Part shown: positions 45,233 through 57,645 of the stretch, in pieces
Numbering within the stretch: the first letter of the stretch is position 1
Layout of the letters: each line of letters starts with the position of its first letter
Origin: Anaeromyces robustus
Taxonomy: Eukaryota; Neocallimastigomycota; Neocallimastigomycetes; Neocallimastigales; Neocallimastigaceae
Assembly (NCBI GenBank): GCA_002104895.1
Contig: MCFG01000031.1
Span: 125,001 to 187,500, forward strand
DNA length: 62,500 nt
Direction of reading: 5' to 3'
Position numbers and translations under genes: made by a program
The notes under the pieces: generated by a model
Told to the model about the DNA's origin: nothing
Database searches by the model: none
Seen by the model: only the letters and a program-made list of their open reading frames with translations

Positions 45233-46040
45233 TGTAAAAATTATCCTAATAAATATCTTATCTATGTCATTAACATGATATTTTTTAATAGTAAAACAAA
45301 TTTATTTATTTAAAAAAAAAAGCAAATTCAATTACTATTAGAATCAAATTTCAATTCTATTAAGATTATCTACTTATGAATTAATTATCACTGGAAAATC
45401 TTAACAGAATTGAAATTTAATTTTTATATATATATTCTATCAAATTATTTAATTTTAAAATGCAATTGTCATTATTAATATAAATATTTTCCAATTCAAT
45501 TTAAATATATCATTTTAGTAATATTTAACTTTTAATTCCATAATGAGTAATCTTGGACTATAAATTTCTTCTCTCTTAATATATATATCAATATATATAA
45601 TTATTTTATAAATTAAATTTCAAATTTCATAGAAAAATATATTAAATTTAATATTTATATTATATTATGGATTAAAATAAAAATATATATTAATTATGAT
45701 TATAATAATAATATTTATAATTATAATAATAATAATAATATGTTAACTAAATATGAATTAGAAATTCTATTAATGTATAAATCAGTAATATAATTAAAAA
45801 AGAAATGAATTTCTTATTAACATAAACATTTTGTAATTTTACCTTTGGTGATATACCCATTTTGTAAAATACGTTAATGTCCCGATAATCTTCTTCATTA
45901 TTGTCATTATGACTATTACTATTACTAACTTCTTTACTTTCTTCTTTTATCTTATTAATTGAATTTTCTAAAGAATTCCAAAAATGAGTTCCAACATAAT
46001 TTGCTGTTGAACCAAGTTGAATAGTTATTATCTCTCTCAT
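42626..46040 (-). CDS. DML1: Misato/DML1 tubulin-like protein
   Basis: Thirteen exons on the minus strand: 46040-45843, 45574-45530, 45063-44976, 44870-44780, 44650-44459, 44354-44295, 44179-44048, 43946-43821, 43736-43685, 43583-43414, 43291-43245, 43128-43087 and 42962-42626, about 526 residues. The start MREIITIQLGSTANYVGTHF, the tiny second exon YSPRLLIMELK, GKIETYKSEL, SWTDFNISYYHP, FFLEDCDQLQ followed by GFQVFCETNSAFGGFASKLI, and the C-terminal IPMMTRLACDSSL all match misato proteins, which have a tubulin-like core and affect mitochondrial distribution and morphology. All junctions keep phase except exon 2 to exon 3, where one G is missing under GT-AG rules. Several donors are GTTA or GTCA rather than GTA. 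Confidence 0.88.
45170..45231. repeat. (TAA)n microsatellite in misato intron 2
   Basis: About 20 uninterrupted TAA units inside the 466-bp intron 45064-45529. Confidence 0.95.
45346..45418. repeat. Inverted repeat, 22-bp arms, in misato intron 2
   Basis: The left arm 45346-45367 (AAATTTCAATTCTATTAAGA then TT) and the right arm 45397-45418 pair at 21 of 22 positions around a 29-nt loop. Confidence 0.9.
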
Positions 46041-46937
46041 ATTAGACTATATATTAGTCTTTTTATTATTAAAATTATTATTAAAAATACTGAAGATTTT
46101 ATTGTTGTTATATTATAATATTTATTTTAAAAAGTTAATTATGTTATAATAAATATTTTTTGTTAAGATATTTTTTGTTATTTTATAATTTTTTCATATT
46201 AAAATTTTTTTAATCATGTATAATCTTCTATTGTTTCTTCAAATATTATTGGCCAATTTTTAATAATTTTCTACAAAAAAGTTTTATAAAATATTTATTA
46301 TTTTTTTTATATTTTTAATATAATATATTTAATACTTTCACAGAAAAATATTTTTTACATAATATACAACTTCTTATATTAATTTCATTATACTTTATAT
46401 AATTATTATTCTTGTATAGATTTATTTTTTTATTTTGTTATATATATATAAAAAAAGGTAAGAAAATATAAATATACATATTAATCAATAAAATAATTTT
46501 TTATTTATATATTTAATATATTCAAAAAATTTACTGGTAAAATTTTTAATATTAATATTAAACTCTATATGTTAAATTTTTTCTTTATAATTTATTCTTA
46601 TTATAAATATTTAATATTAAAAAGGATTATTATATAATAATATTATTAATATTGAATTTAAACATTAACAGTTAAAATTTAAAATTTAAAATTTATATTT
46701 CAATATAAATTATATATTATACTTTTTTTCTTAATAATTTATTCATTTTTTTAAAAAAGATTTATAAATAATTATATTATTAATATTGAAATTAAATTTT
46801 AGCAGAAAAATTTATATATATATTATTTTTTTAATAATATAATTAATATCATCATTATTAGTGTATAATTAAAATATCAAATTTTTAGGAAAAAAAAAAA
46901 ATAAATAATATAAAAACTATATAAATTTATTTTAAAA
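46041..46937. other. Divergent promoter region
   Basis: Upstream DNA of misato (-) and the dual-specificity phosphatase gene (+). It is almost pure A/T. Two related blocks (AATATTGAATTTAAACATTA at about 46650 and AATATTGAAATTAAATTTTA at about 46782) are diverged direct repeats. No regulatory motif can be named. Confidence 0.5.
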
Positions 46938-48137
46938 ATGACTACAAACAATTTTAAAGATCTTGCAAAAAAAACTCACGAAAAGTTTTCACTTCTAAAT
47001 GCTACAAATGTTTTTCCTGGTTTATGGATAGGTTCAATATATGCTGCAACTGATGAAGAATTTTTAAATAATAATAATATAAAACATATTCTTAATGTTA
47101 CCGAAGACGGTCAAGGAATTATAAAAACAAATAATTCAATTAATGTAATGCATATTCCAATTCGTGATGAAGTTAATTTTAATGTCATGAAATTATTTCC
47201 AAAAACTTGTCAATTTATTGATAATGCTTTAAATTCCAGATTTCAACAAGCCAAAAGAGAATTAATTAATAAAGGTTAATATAAACTTTTTTATTCTTTG
47301 TTTTTTATAACATATGAAATTAATTTTTATAATTATTTTTTAAAAAAGTCTTATTACTATTTTTTTTTTCTCATATAAATAGTATATTAATATCACAATT
47401 TTTTTTTAAACTTTTATGAAATTTTATATTATTTGAATTATATTTATTATACTATAACTTATTAATTAATTGACACATATAAAGATGGTATTGCTGAATG
47501 TATAAGTAAAAATAAATATGATAATATTTTGGTTCATTGTCAACTAGGAATTTCACGTTCTGCGACTGTTGTTGCCGCTTATCTTCTATTTAAATTTTAT
47601 GAATATGATACCCATACTACAAATAAAAATGATAATATTGATACAAGAAAAATATTACAGTATTTACTTGAAAATGATATATTAATCAATGAAGATAATA
47701 ATAATAAAGATAATGAAAAAATAAATAAAAAGACATCAATTGATGTACCATTTGATCGAGTTTCCTCCGTTTTAAAATATTTACAACGTAAAAGACCAAC
47801 AATTAAACCTAATAATGGATTTGAAAGACAACTTTATCTATGGCAATCTAAATTAGAGCATAATTACGAAAAAGAAGTCCAAAGAAGTATAAAGAGAAAA
47901 ATGAAAGATAAAGATAGTAATAGTACTTCTTCTTCACCTTCATTATCACCATTACCAAAAAGGAAAGAAGATAATCGTTTATCTAATTCATTAGAATACT
48001 TTAAAATATATTCTATATCAAAATGTAATGATATAAAATATAAATATTTATCAAAAAAGAAAAGTATATCAACAATAGATTCAAATGGAAATTCAAAAAT
48101 TACAAAAGAAGAAGTTGCAAAAAAACTCAATTTATAA
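46938..48137 (+). CDS. Dual-specificity protein phosphatase
   Basis: Two exons, 46938-47274 and 47485-48137, join in phase 1 (donor GTTAAT) to give 329 residues. The fold starts with FPGLWIGSIYAATDEEFL and NIKHILNVTEDGQG, followed by the general-acid Asp in IPIRDEV (about 77) and the signature HCQLGISRSA (HCx5R, Cys about 131), then AAYLLFKFY. A charged insert of about 60 residues, rich in Asn/Lys/Asp, separates this from the final helix VLKYLQRKRPTIKPNNGF. The tail (about 250-329) is Lys/Ser-rich and low in complexity. It should dephosphorylate phospho-Ser/Thr/Tyr in a protein, possibly a MAP kinase, but no docking motif was found. Catalytic residues are complete. Confidence 0.9.
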
Positions 48138-48499
48138 GTTACTATCGATAAATATAATAATAAAAGCAATTAAAATATAAACAACTTACATTTAAGAAAA
48201 AAATTATATATTACTATATATAATATTAGTATAATAATTCATATTTAAGAAATATTTAATACTTATATTAATAATAATCATTAAAAAATAATTAATATAA
48301 TGGATATTTAAATTATTAAAAAAAATATATAAAATGAAATAAATAATAATAAACCTAAGATTTAAGCATATAACTTATATACATTTAAGAATATTATATA
48401 ATAATATCACTTAATTATGAAATTTTAAAATTAATTATAAATATATATATATAATAAAAGTATATTTCAATATTTAACTATATAATTATTAATATACTG

Positions 48500-48542
<43 letters not shown>

Positions 48543-48870
48543 GAAAAGAAAGAAACATTTTCAAACATTTAACAAATAAAAAGCACGTCTTGATATTTTT
48601 ATTTATTCTTTGTAGTATTATTGTTATAATAATTATATTAATAAAAAAATATGTAAATTACACTCAAAACGTGAATTTTTTGTAACATACTATTAATTCT
48701 TATTATGTACTTAAAAATAATAATAATAGCTACTTAAAAGAAATAAAATTTACAATTAAATTATTAAACTAATAAAAAAATAACTAAATTTATAATTACA
48801 ATATCAACTTTTTTTTAATTATTTATTTATTCATTTATTTATTCATTTATTCATTTATTCATTCATTCAT

Positions 48871-48933
<63 letters not shown>

Positions 48934-48934
48934 C

Positions 48935-48969
<35 letters not shown>

Positions 48970-49339
48970 TTATATATTTGTTGTAATTTTTTTCAATCTT
49001 TCAATTACAAATTAGTGTAACAAACTGTTTTAAAACTAAGAGTTATTCAATAAAAATATTAAAAACAATTCAATTTATTAAAAGTTAAAAAAAAATAAAA
49101 GAATAAAAGACAAATGTAGTATATAAAAGTTTTATGCTTATTACCATGACATTTCTAATAATTAATAAATAAAAATTTTTATTTTAACAGTAATAAATAA
49201 TTGTTTACTTTTTATATTATTTAACACTATCATATATTATTATAAAATGCCGTTTTTTTTTTTTTTAAAAAAAAAAAGTATTTATATCAATATATAATAT
49301 AAATAAATATTAATAAATAAATTAAGTTATATTTGTAAT

Positions 49340-49430
49340 AAACTTTAATTATGAATTTTAATTATTTTATATTTACATCATAATTAAAGTTGTATTTTGT
49401 TATGTTTTTTAACTATCATAATTAAAGTTT
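49340..49430. repeat. Inverted and direct copies of a 14-15 bp element
   Basis: AAACTTTAATTATGA at 49340-49354 is matched by its reverse complement at 49378-49391 (14 bp) and at 49416-49430 (15 bp), so the first copy can pair with either of the other two. Confidence 0.85.
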
Positions 49431-49646
49431 ATATCTTGTTGTGATTATGTAGTACATTAGTTAGATGTATAATTATAATTATATAATTATATACTACATT
49501 ATCCAAAAAAAAATTAAATAACAAATTATATTAATGTAAAATAATAATGTATAATAATTTAATAATATTTAAAATTAATATAATGAAAATCATAATATAA
49601 TAAATTAATAATAATAATATTGTTAATTATTATATATATAATCTAT

Positions 49647-49697
<51 letters not shown>

Positions 49698-50827
49698 TTA
49701 TTATAATATAATATTATAAAAAATTTTATTTTTTATAATAACAAAAAAAAATTATAAATCTTATTTATTAATATTTAAATCATATTTTAAATAAATATTT
49801 TATTAATAATTTAATATATCCTACACTTGTTTATAATTATATAATACAACATATTAATAATATATTAATTTCAATCAATATTAATATAAGTTTTTTAAAA
49901 TAATATAAAAATATATATTAAATATATAAATATTATATATTATATAATATAAATATTTAATACAATTATCATCTCATTCTTTCAATTTAAATACAATTGT
50001 TGACAGTATATAAATAATATATTTAATATATTAAATTAAAATAAACTTTATTAAAAATTTGTATAACCCATAACCAATATATTATTGAATATATTTTTAT
50101 ATATAACTTTATATATAAATACATAGTTTGAGGTTGTACAGTGGCATATTTTTATATATTTTTATATATTTTACAAAGCCTTTATGAATAATTCTTTAAA
50201 AAAAAAAATTTTATTATCCTATAAAATTAGAAACCTTATCTTATATACTTTTTATTTTTAATTTAACTTTAATTTTAATATAAAATTTTAACTATATATT
50301 ACATTATAATAATGTATATTTATATTTTTATATATTATAAATATATTAAACATAATAATTGTTTTATTTTTGTTATGTTTTTATAATTACTAAATTTCAT
50401 AATTATTAATTATAAAATAATAATAGTTTATAGTTTATTCTTTTAAATATGTAATATTATTTTAAATTAATTTGTTTCTAATAATATTAATACAATATAT
50501 TAATATTTTAAAAATATTTTATATACATATATTATTCAATTTATTCATATTTATTATATTAAAATATATTATTTAAAATAAGGATATTATATATTCCTTT
50601 TTTTTTTTTTTTTCAAATATTTTTTTATTACCTAATAAAAATATAATTATTTATATATAATATTTTTTTCTTCACTTTAAAAAAATCTTTGAATTATAAT
50701 TAAAAATAATAAAATTGTAATTGATTTTAAAAAAAATTGAAAACAAAGGAAAATGTTCTTTTAAATAAAATAATAAAATAAATAATAAAGTAAAAATAAA
50801 GTAAATATTTCGTATATAATTTTATAT

Positions 50828-50905
50828 AAATTAAATTTCTAAGAATATTTAAGAAATTTTTATTATAAATTAAATTTCTAAGAATATTTAAGAAATTTTT
50901 ATTAT
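50828..50905. repeat. Two exact tandem copies of a 39-bp unit
   Basis: Copies at 50828-50866 and 50867-50905 are identical. Each contains an internal 8-bp inverted repeat (AAATTTCT ... AGAAATTT). Confidence 0.9.
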
Positions 50906-51426
50906 AAACTCAAAAATATTAAATAATATGATGTATTAACATAATGTATGATTATATATATATATATTTTATAGAGTTCAAAATTTAAAATAATTACAAA
51001 AACAAAAATTATCTTTCATTTAAAAACAACAACGAAAAAAAAAATAATAAATTCAATCCTATATTATTATCATTTAATAAAATAACATTTTATCTTTATG
51101 AAGATTTAAAGTCAAAATATTTAAAATTTTGAATATATATTTTTATATATAGAATAAAAATAACACAATAAAAATAATAATTTCCTATAATTTACCAATC
51201 AACTTAATCACAACTTTATTCAATATATATAAACCATTAATAACATAAATAATTTGTAAATAGAATAACCTTTTATAATTTAATATTTAAATATATAATA
51301 TCTTATATTTACGTAATTCAAAACTTAATAATAAATAGATTTTTATAAAAAGGTAAATATTGATTTCAATTATAAATCTTCAAAATAAGATTAAATAACA
51401 ATAGAAATTATTCTTTTATAAATCCT

Positions 51427-51479
51427 ATTTGGAAATCACTATAAACGAATCAACAATATTTATAGTGATTTTTCCAAAT
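51427..51479. repeat. Hairpin-forming inverted repeat upstream of the CAP-Gly gene
   Basis: The left arm 51427-51445 (ATTTGGAAATCACTATAAA) pairs with 51459-51479, apart from two extra bases in the right arm, around a 13-nt loop. It ends about 230 bp before the start codon. Confidence 0.9.
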
Positions 51480-51712
51480 CAAATTATTTCTATTATTTCA
51501 TTTATATTCTTATAATAAAAATTTAACTAAACCAAAATTAAATTGAAATAAAATAGAATAAAATAAAATACCCTTTAATAATTTATCAATTAACTTCTAA
51601 AACAATTATATATAAGCAATATTTAGCAAAATTATCAAATTTCAAAATTATTAATTCAATTTAATTATTTATATATCTTTACTATTTAATATATAACAAA
51701 TAATAAAATAAA

Positions 51713-53444
51713 ATGACTTCAATGAAAAAAAGAGTATCAACTATATCCAATATGTCAAGTGCTTCAGCTAATAACGAAGAAATACCAATAAATTCTATTG
51801 TAAAAGTTAAATCTACAGGTTTAGAGGGAATACTTTTATTTGTTGGAAAAACAGAATTTAAAGATGGAATATGGTACGGTATAAGGTTATTTAATGAAGG
51901 TCAAGGAAAAAATGACGGTTCAGTAAATGGTGTTTATTATTTCGATTGTCCTCCATCTTCAGGTATTATACATAAGTTAATTATATATAAATAATATAAC
52001 GAATTAAAATTAATTATATTAATTTATAAATTAGGTGTATTTGTTTTAAGAAAAAATATTGAATTAATAGAAGCCTATAAAGCTCCAGTTGTAAATCAAT
52101 TTACACCACCACAATCTCCATATGGTAATTATTAAAAGTTATATATTAATTAATTATAAAGTATTTATGTAAATGATTTTATATTTATATATATATATTT
52201 TTATTATATAAAATATTAAAATTAAAGGACTAAAAGGAACTAAAAGAGATAGTGTACTTTCATCAACAGGAACTGCAGGACGTAATAAACGTGAATCTGT
52301 TTTATCTAGTATTTCATCAAATCGTACTGTTATTGCTAACAAACGTGAATCAATGATGTCTAACTCATCATTACGTTCTTGGGGTAAGCATCGTAATTCA
52401 GAATTAGAACCTCCAAAAGAACCATTAGCTATAAATACAATGCCTGCAAATTTGCCATCAAATATGGGTATGCCAATGTCTTCTTCCTCTGCCCATGCAT
52501 CTTTAGTTGCAGCAACCAATGATCAAGCTAGTAGTATTGTTAATGAACAGTCAAATATTATTCAAGAACTTCAACGTGAATTAGCAGAAAAAGAAAGAAA
52601 ACTTCGTGAAATTCAATGTAATATTGATGATGCTAAAAGTGCAGCAAAACGCACAGAAATAGCAAGAAAACAATGTGAAAAATTAGAAGAACAATTAAAA
52701 GAAGCACGTCAAGAAACTGAAGATTTAAAGAAGGAAAAAGAAACTGTTCAAGAAGAATTACAAAAAAGTAAAGACCAATATAAAGAATTATTAAACGATT
52801 ATGAAATATTAGTTAATGAATTTGAAAATTATTCAAAAGAAACTACTGCTACTGTTGCTGCTGTTGCAGAAATGGGATCAGTAAATGATTGTGAAGAAGA
52901 AAAGGATGCAAATGGAAATATAGTAAAGAAAACAGTTAATAAAGAAAATGTTTCACTCTTATTAAAGGAAATGCAAGATTTAAAAGATCGTTGTAAAAAA
53001 GCTGAAGCTAAAGTTGCTGAATATGAACGTAATGACAATACTAAAATGTATCCAGCTACACGCGCTTTACTTGAAATGAAAGAAAAGAAGATTCAACAAT
53101 TAGAAAAACAACTTAGTGAATTAAAATTAAATAAAAAACTTATTTCATCTGATAGTGTTAATGGAAGTAATTCAACATTAAATAATAGTAGTAGTAATGT
53201 TTCACTTAATTCACCAGTTTCCACTATTTCTGATCCAACTACTATTGTATCTAACCAAGAATATATTGATTTACGTACTCAACTTTTAACAGCTGAAGAT
53301 TCTAAGATTGCTTTAGAAAATCGTTGTTATCGTTTAGAAAAAGAAATTGAAAGCTGGAAATCGAAAGTTCAACAACAAAACTTATCATATTGGATGCCAA
53401 GAGAAAGCTCACGCACACGATTAACTACATACAAATATATGTAA
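51713..53444 (+). CDS. CAP-Gly domain coiled-coil protein (CLIP/dynactin p150 type)
   Basis: Three exons, 51713-51962, 52035-52124 and 52228-53444, both junctions in phase 1, give 518 residues. Residues about 25-100 form a CAP-Gly domain: [26 protein letters not shown] at 65-70 (the groove that binds EEY/F tails of tubulin and EB1), [10 protein letters not shown] and [12 protein letters not shown] Ser/Arg-rich linker, often the microtubule-binding and phosphorylated part, leads to a long coiled coil (about 275-400) and a second one near the end. It probably tracks or links microtubules. At 518 residues it is much shorter than typical dynactin p150 (about 1200) and lacks a visible zinc knuckle, so CLIP-170 versus p150 versus Bik1 cannot be settled. 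Confidence 0.88.
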
Positions 53445-54762
53445 AAACGCTGAAATAATACAAATATAAAAGTATATATATAAAAGGAAAAGGATATACA
53501 TTTATTTATTTAAATATTACATAGAATATAAATTTACAATAACTTAATATTTTGTTTTTATTGAAAAAAAAAAAATAAATGAAGTATGAAACAAAATAAA
53601 GGTGATTATAATAATTTTTATTATTATAATTTTTAAAAAAATAATATATATTTAAAATCTTATGGTCATTATATACACATACCCTCTTCCTATATATATA
53701 TAACAACCCTAATAAGAAAACCCTTACTAAAATGTTTATTAAAATTATTAAAATTATTTAATATTTTTAATGATTTGGTAAACTTTTTTATATGAAAAAA
53801 GATTTTTTCAAAATAATATTTTCTTTTTATTTATTTAAGAAAATTATATAGATTTTTAAAATCTAAAAATATATATAATAAATTTTATATTTAATTAATA
53901 TGTATTCATATTAATTAATCTTTTTTTTATTATTGTTTTTTTTTTTTTTTTTTCTTATCTTTTTTTTTATCTTTATTTTTTTTTTCATGATTGTAATAAT
54001 TATTAGTTTTAAATAGAAAAAAAAAAAGATAAAGATTGGTTAATCCATTAATATTTTAAGTGCTTTTTTTTTTTTTTTTTTTTTCAAAAAAAAAAAAATA
54101 ATAAAAGAAAATAATAATTATAATATATATATTATAAAGATAATTATTAATTCATAAAAATAGAAAGGAGAAAAATGTATATTAGTTTTTTTAAGTATAT
54201 TTATAATATGATAATATTTAATACTTATTATATTAAGTTTTTGAGGCTATATAGAATTATTTATATTAATAAATAAAATAATATTAACAACAATAATAAC
54301 AATAATAACAAATATTAATAAAAATATATATAATATATAATTTTTCCTTCTTTATCCTCCATTTAAATCCTCAAAGCAGAAATCAATTGACCATAATATA
54401 TATTAAAAGAAATACTTGAAATTATGAAATAACTAAATACAATTGATTTTTCTTTTTTTTTTAAAATATTTTATTTTATTATTATATATAATTATTTATA
54501 GGATTTATAAAATAGCAAAAATATATCCTTTTCAGTTATATCATAATAAAAAAAAAAAAAAAAAAAAATACATAAAAGTATATAACTATAATAATAATTA
54601 TTATAAAACAATAGTATGCAATCAATCAATCAATTAACATTAAGAAAATATATATATTTTTATTTCTAAGTTACATTATTTTAATTATAATTATAATTAT
54701 TGTTATCACATTGCTTATAATACATTCAAATAATTTAAGTCTTCGAAAACGTCAAGCTATCC

Positions 54763-54803
<41 letters not shown>

Positions 54804-54979
54804 CATTCACTAAGAAAAAAAATTATAATCAAATAAATATAATGAAGGTTTAAAATATTATAAAATTAAATATAATAATATATAATTAATAATGTAAAAA
54901 GGAGAAGAAGAAAAAAAAAATCAACAAAAAGTATTAAAGAAAAAAAAAAAGGAGAAAAAAAGAAAAAGTTCAATACATG

Positions 54980-55004
54980 ATCTAACCATAAATTATGGTT
55001 AGAT
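54980..55004. repeat. Small perfect hairpin
   Basis: ATCTAACCATA (54980-54990) pairs exactly with TATGGTTAGAT (54994-55004) around AAT. One G-T and one further pair can extend the stem. Confidence 0.9.
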
Positions 55005-55205
55005 TACCTAAGAAAATATAAAAAATAATAAATGGTATTAATAATTTAAAAATAATTATATCTAAAATATCAATTATATATCAATTAAAAACAAATAATA
55101 TTTAAATATATTATTTTTACAAAAAATTACAACTTAAAGAAAATATATCTTTTATAAAAAAAAAACAAATAATATAAAAAATAAATAATGTAGGATTCAA
55201 ATTCA

Positions 55206-55244
<39 letters not shown>

Positions 55245-55918
55245 AATATAAAAAATCAAATTTACATAAACTGTAATGGTTATATAATAAAGGAAAAATC
55301 ATAATGAATATTAATAATACAGTAATAAAAAAATATTTAAAAAAAGAAAAATAATATAAAATGTGAAGTAAAAAATATAAATATATAGGTATTATTTATT
55401 ATATATATGTATGTATATATAATTTTTATTAAAAAAAAAAAAAAAAAAAAAAAAAAGAACAAAAACGAAAGAACAAAAACAAAAGAACAAAAAACAAAAA
55501 ATGAAAGATAATTTTTATATATAATCAATATCAAAAACTTATAAAAATTTATATAATTTTAAATTGAATAAAAACTTTTTATCTATTACAAGATTATCAT
55601 TAATAATATATATTAATTGTGTATATATGTATAATGATAATTTTAAAATAAAATATACTTTTAATATTAAAGTATATTTTTTGATGCATACTATAAAAAT
55701 ATATAGACTAATTTTTATATAAAAATAAAATTTTTAATTCATTATACTTTATTGAAATAGCTTTAGAATAATAATAAAAAAAAAATGAAAAAAAGAAAAA
55801 AGCATATTTATATGTGAAAGTTTATTATTATTTATTATTGGTTATAATAATAATAAAATAAAATAATATTATAAACTACAGTATTACACTTTTTTTTATT
55901 ATTATTTATCTCATTTAG

Positions 55919-55949
<31 letters not shown>

Positions 55950-56631
55950 TCTTTTCTAAATCTATTCTAACTTTTTTATAATATTTTTTAATAAAAAAAA
56001 AAAAATACATTTATAATATTAATATATACTTTATTATTATAAATAAATAAACATATTAATATTTAAACCAAACATATAATTATATTAAAATTTTATTTAA
56101 AAGAATTTTTAACTATATTTTGAAAAAAAAAAAAAATTATATTTTATATCTTATTATTTATATTTCTTTATAATATTAATTTTTATTATTTCATATATAT
56201 TAAATATATATTGTTATAAATATTTTTTTTAAACTATTTATTTAATAATCTTATTTTTTTTATCTTAATGAAAAATACCTTAAAAATTGTTTCTAAATTA
56301 ATTTCATATTTTTCAAAATTCTGAATGATTATAAAGATAGAATTGCTGTAACAGAATCGTCAATCATTCATTCTTTAATCAACAATTTATTATTAAAAAT
56401 AAAAAATAAAATAAAAAAAAATAATAATAATATGATTATAATTATTAAAATTATATATCAATTTACAGTAAATAAAAGATTATGAATGTAAATAAAAATG
56501 CCTCTTTTATATTTATATTTATATTTTTTTTTTATTTTTATTTTATTTTATTTTATTTTCCATAATATTTTTTACATTTTTTCAAAGTTTTCAATTTTGA
56601 ATTGAAAATGTTTAGTATTAGTACTTATGTA

Positions 56632-56900
56632 TTATTGAGATTTATAATTTATAATTTTCCTTAATATTTTGGTATTTTGGTCAGTAATACTACAACAATC
56701 TTCAAAATAAAGCATTTCATATTTAGAAATGTTATTATTTATTTCAATAGGTTCAAACTAAATTTTTAATTATGAATATTTTTGATAATCTGGAAAGAAC
56801 TATTCTATACTCAAGAGGTAGATAAAATTTTGTTTTATGGGTAGTAAAATCAAATAATTCTTTTATTTTTATCAAGGGAATTGAGTAAAATTACATTTGT
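56632..56900 (-). pseudogene. Possible decayed coding fragment
   Basis: Two neighbouring open stretches on the minus strand have the mixed composition of protein rather than spacer: one includes LFDFTTHKTKFYLPLEYRIV (about 56770-56885) and the other EPIEINNNISKYEMLYFEDC then CSITDQNTKILRKII, ending at a TAA at 56632. They are in different frames, with stops between, so no intact product exists. I see no start codon or splice sites that repair it. The family is unknown, and chance is a real alternative. Confidence 0.3.
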
Positions 56901-57645
56901 TAGATAATAAAATAAATCTTTTTCATTTATTTGATTATTATTATTATTTTTTTTCCATTATTTGTAATAATAAGATTTAAAAGTTATACTAAATAACTTT
57001 TTTTTAAAAAAAAAAAAATAGTTGAATGATATCTTATCTATTAATTTTATTTTTACTCCATGTTTAATAATTATATTTTTTATTCTATTTTTATTAAATT
57101 AGATATTATAAATAGATTTTTTTTTTTTATAAAATAGAAAACATATAATAAATAAATATAGTAAGAAAAAGAAAAGAAAATTTTTTTAATTATAAAAAGA
57201 AATAACTAAAAAAAGAAAAAAATTTTGCAATAATAAAACTTTTTTGCTATAGTTTAGTTTAATTCATAGGCGTAAACCAGTATTTTCAACTTTCAATAAT
57301 AATAATAATAATAATAATTAACAATTAATAATTAAAAATAATATAATTATATTTAAGTTTAAAAAGTACCTTATCAAAAAAAATTGAAGTTTATTATATA
57401 TAAAAAATTATTGTTTATTGTTTTTTATTATACCTTTTTTTTTTATGTTACATGAAAAAAAAATTATATAAAAATAAGGTAAAATAGATAAAATATTATT
57501 GTGTTACATATAAAAATAATTTTTTTTTTATCTATTAAAATTCTAAATCATATAATAAGTAAATTAAGTTGGAAAAATTTTAATTTTAATAAAACATTGA
57601 AACATTAACAAATATTTATCATTATTTTGAGTCTTTTTTTTTTTA

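Larger units (their letters stand above)
48138..51712. other. Long intergenic spacer upstream of the CAP-Gly gene
   Basis: Spacer of 3.6 kb with a pure A run at 48498-48538, TTTA runs at 48828-48970 and 49648-49698, the inverted/direct repeat group at 49340-49430, a 39-bp tandem duplication at 50828-50905 and a hairpin at 51427-51479. I see no open frame of normal composition; the AT content appears extreme throughout. Confidence 0.6.

Noticed and set aside
54735-54802. Another LINE-like tail: CGTCAAGCTATCCATT followed by about 30 A
   Set aside because: It does not match the known LINE end, and only a weak CATTCA flank repeat is visible; poly-A runs are common in this genome.
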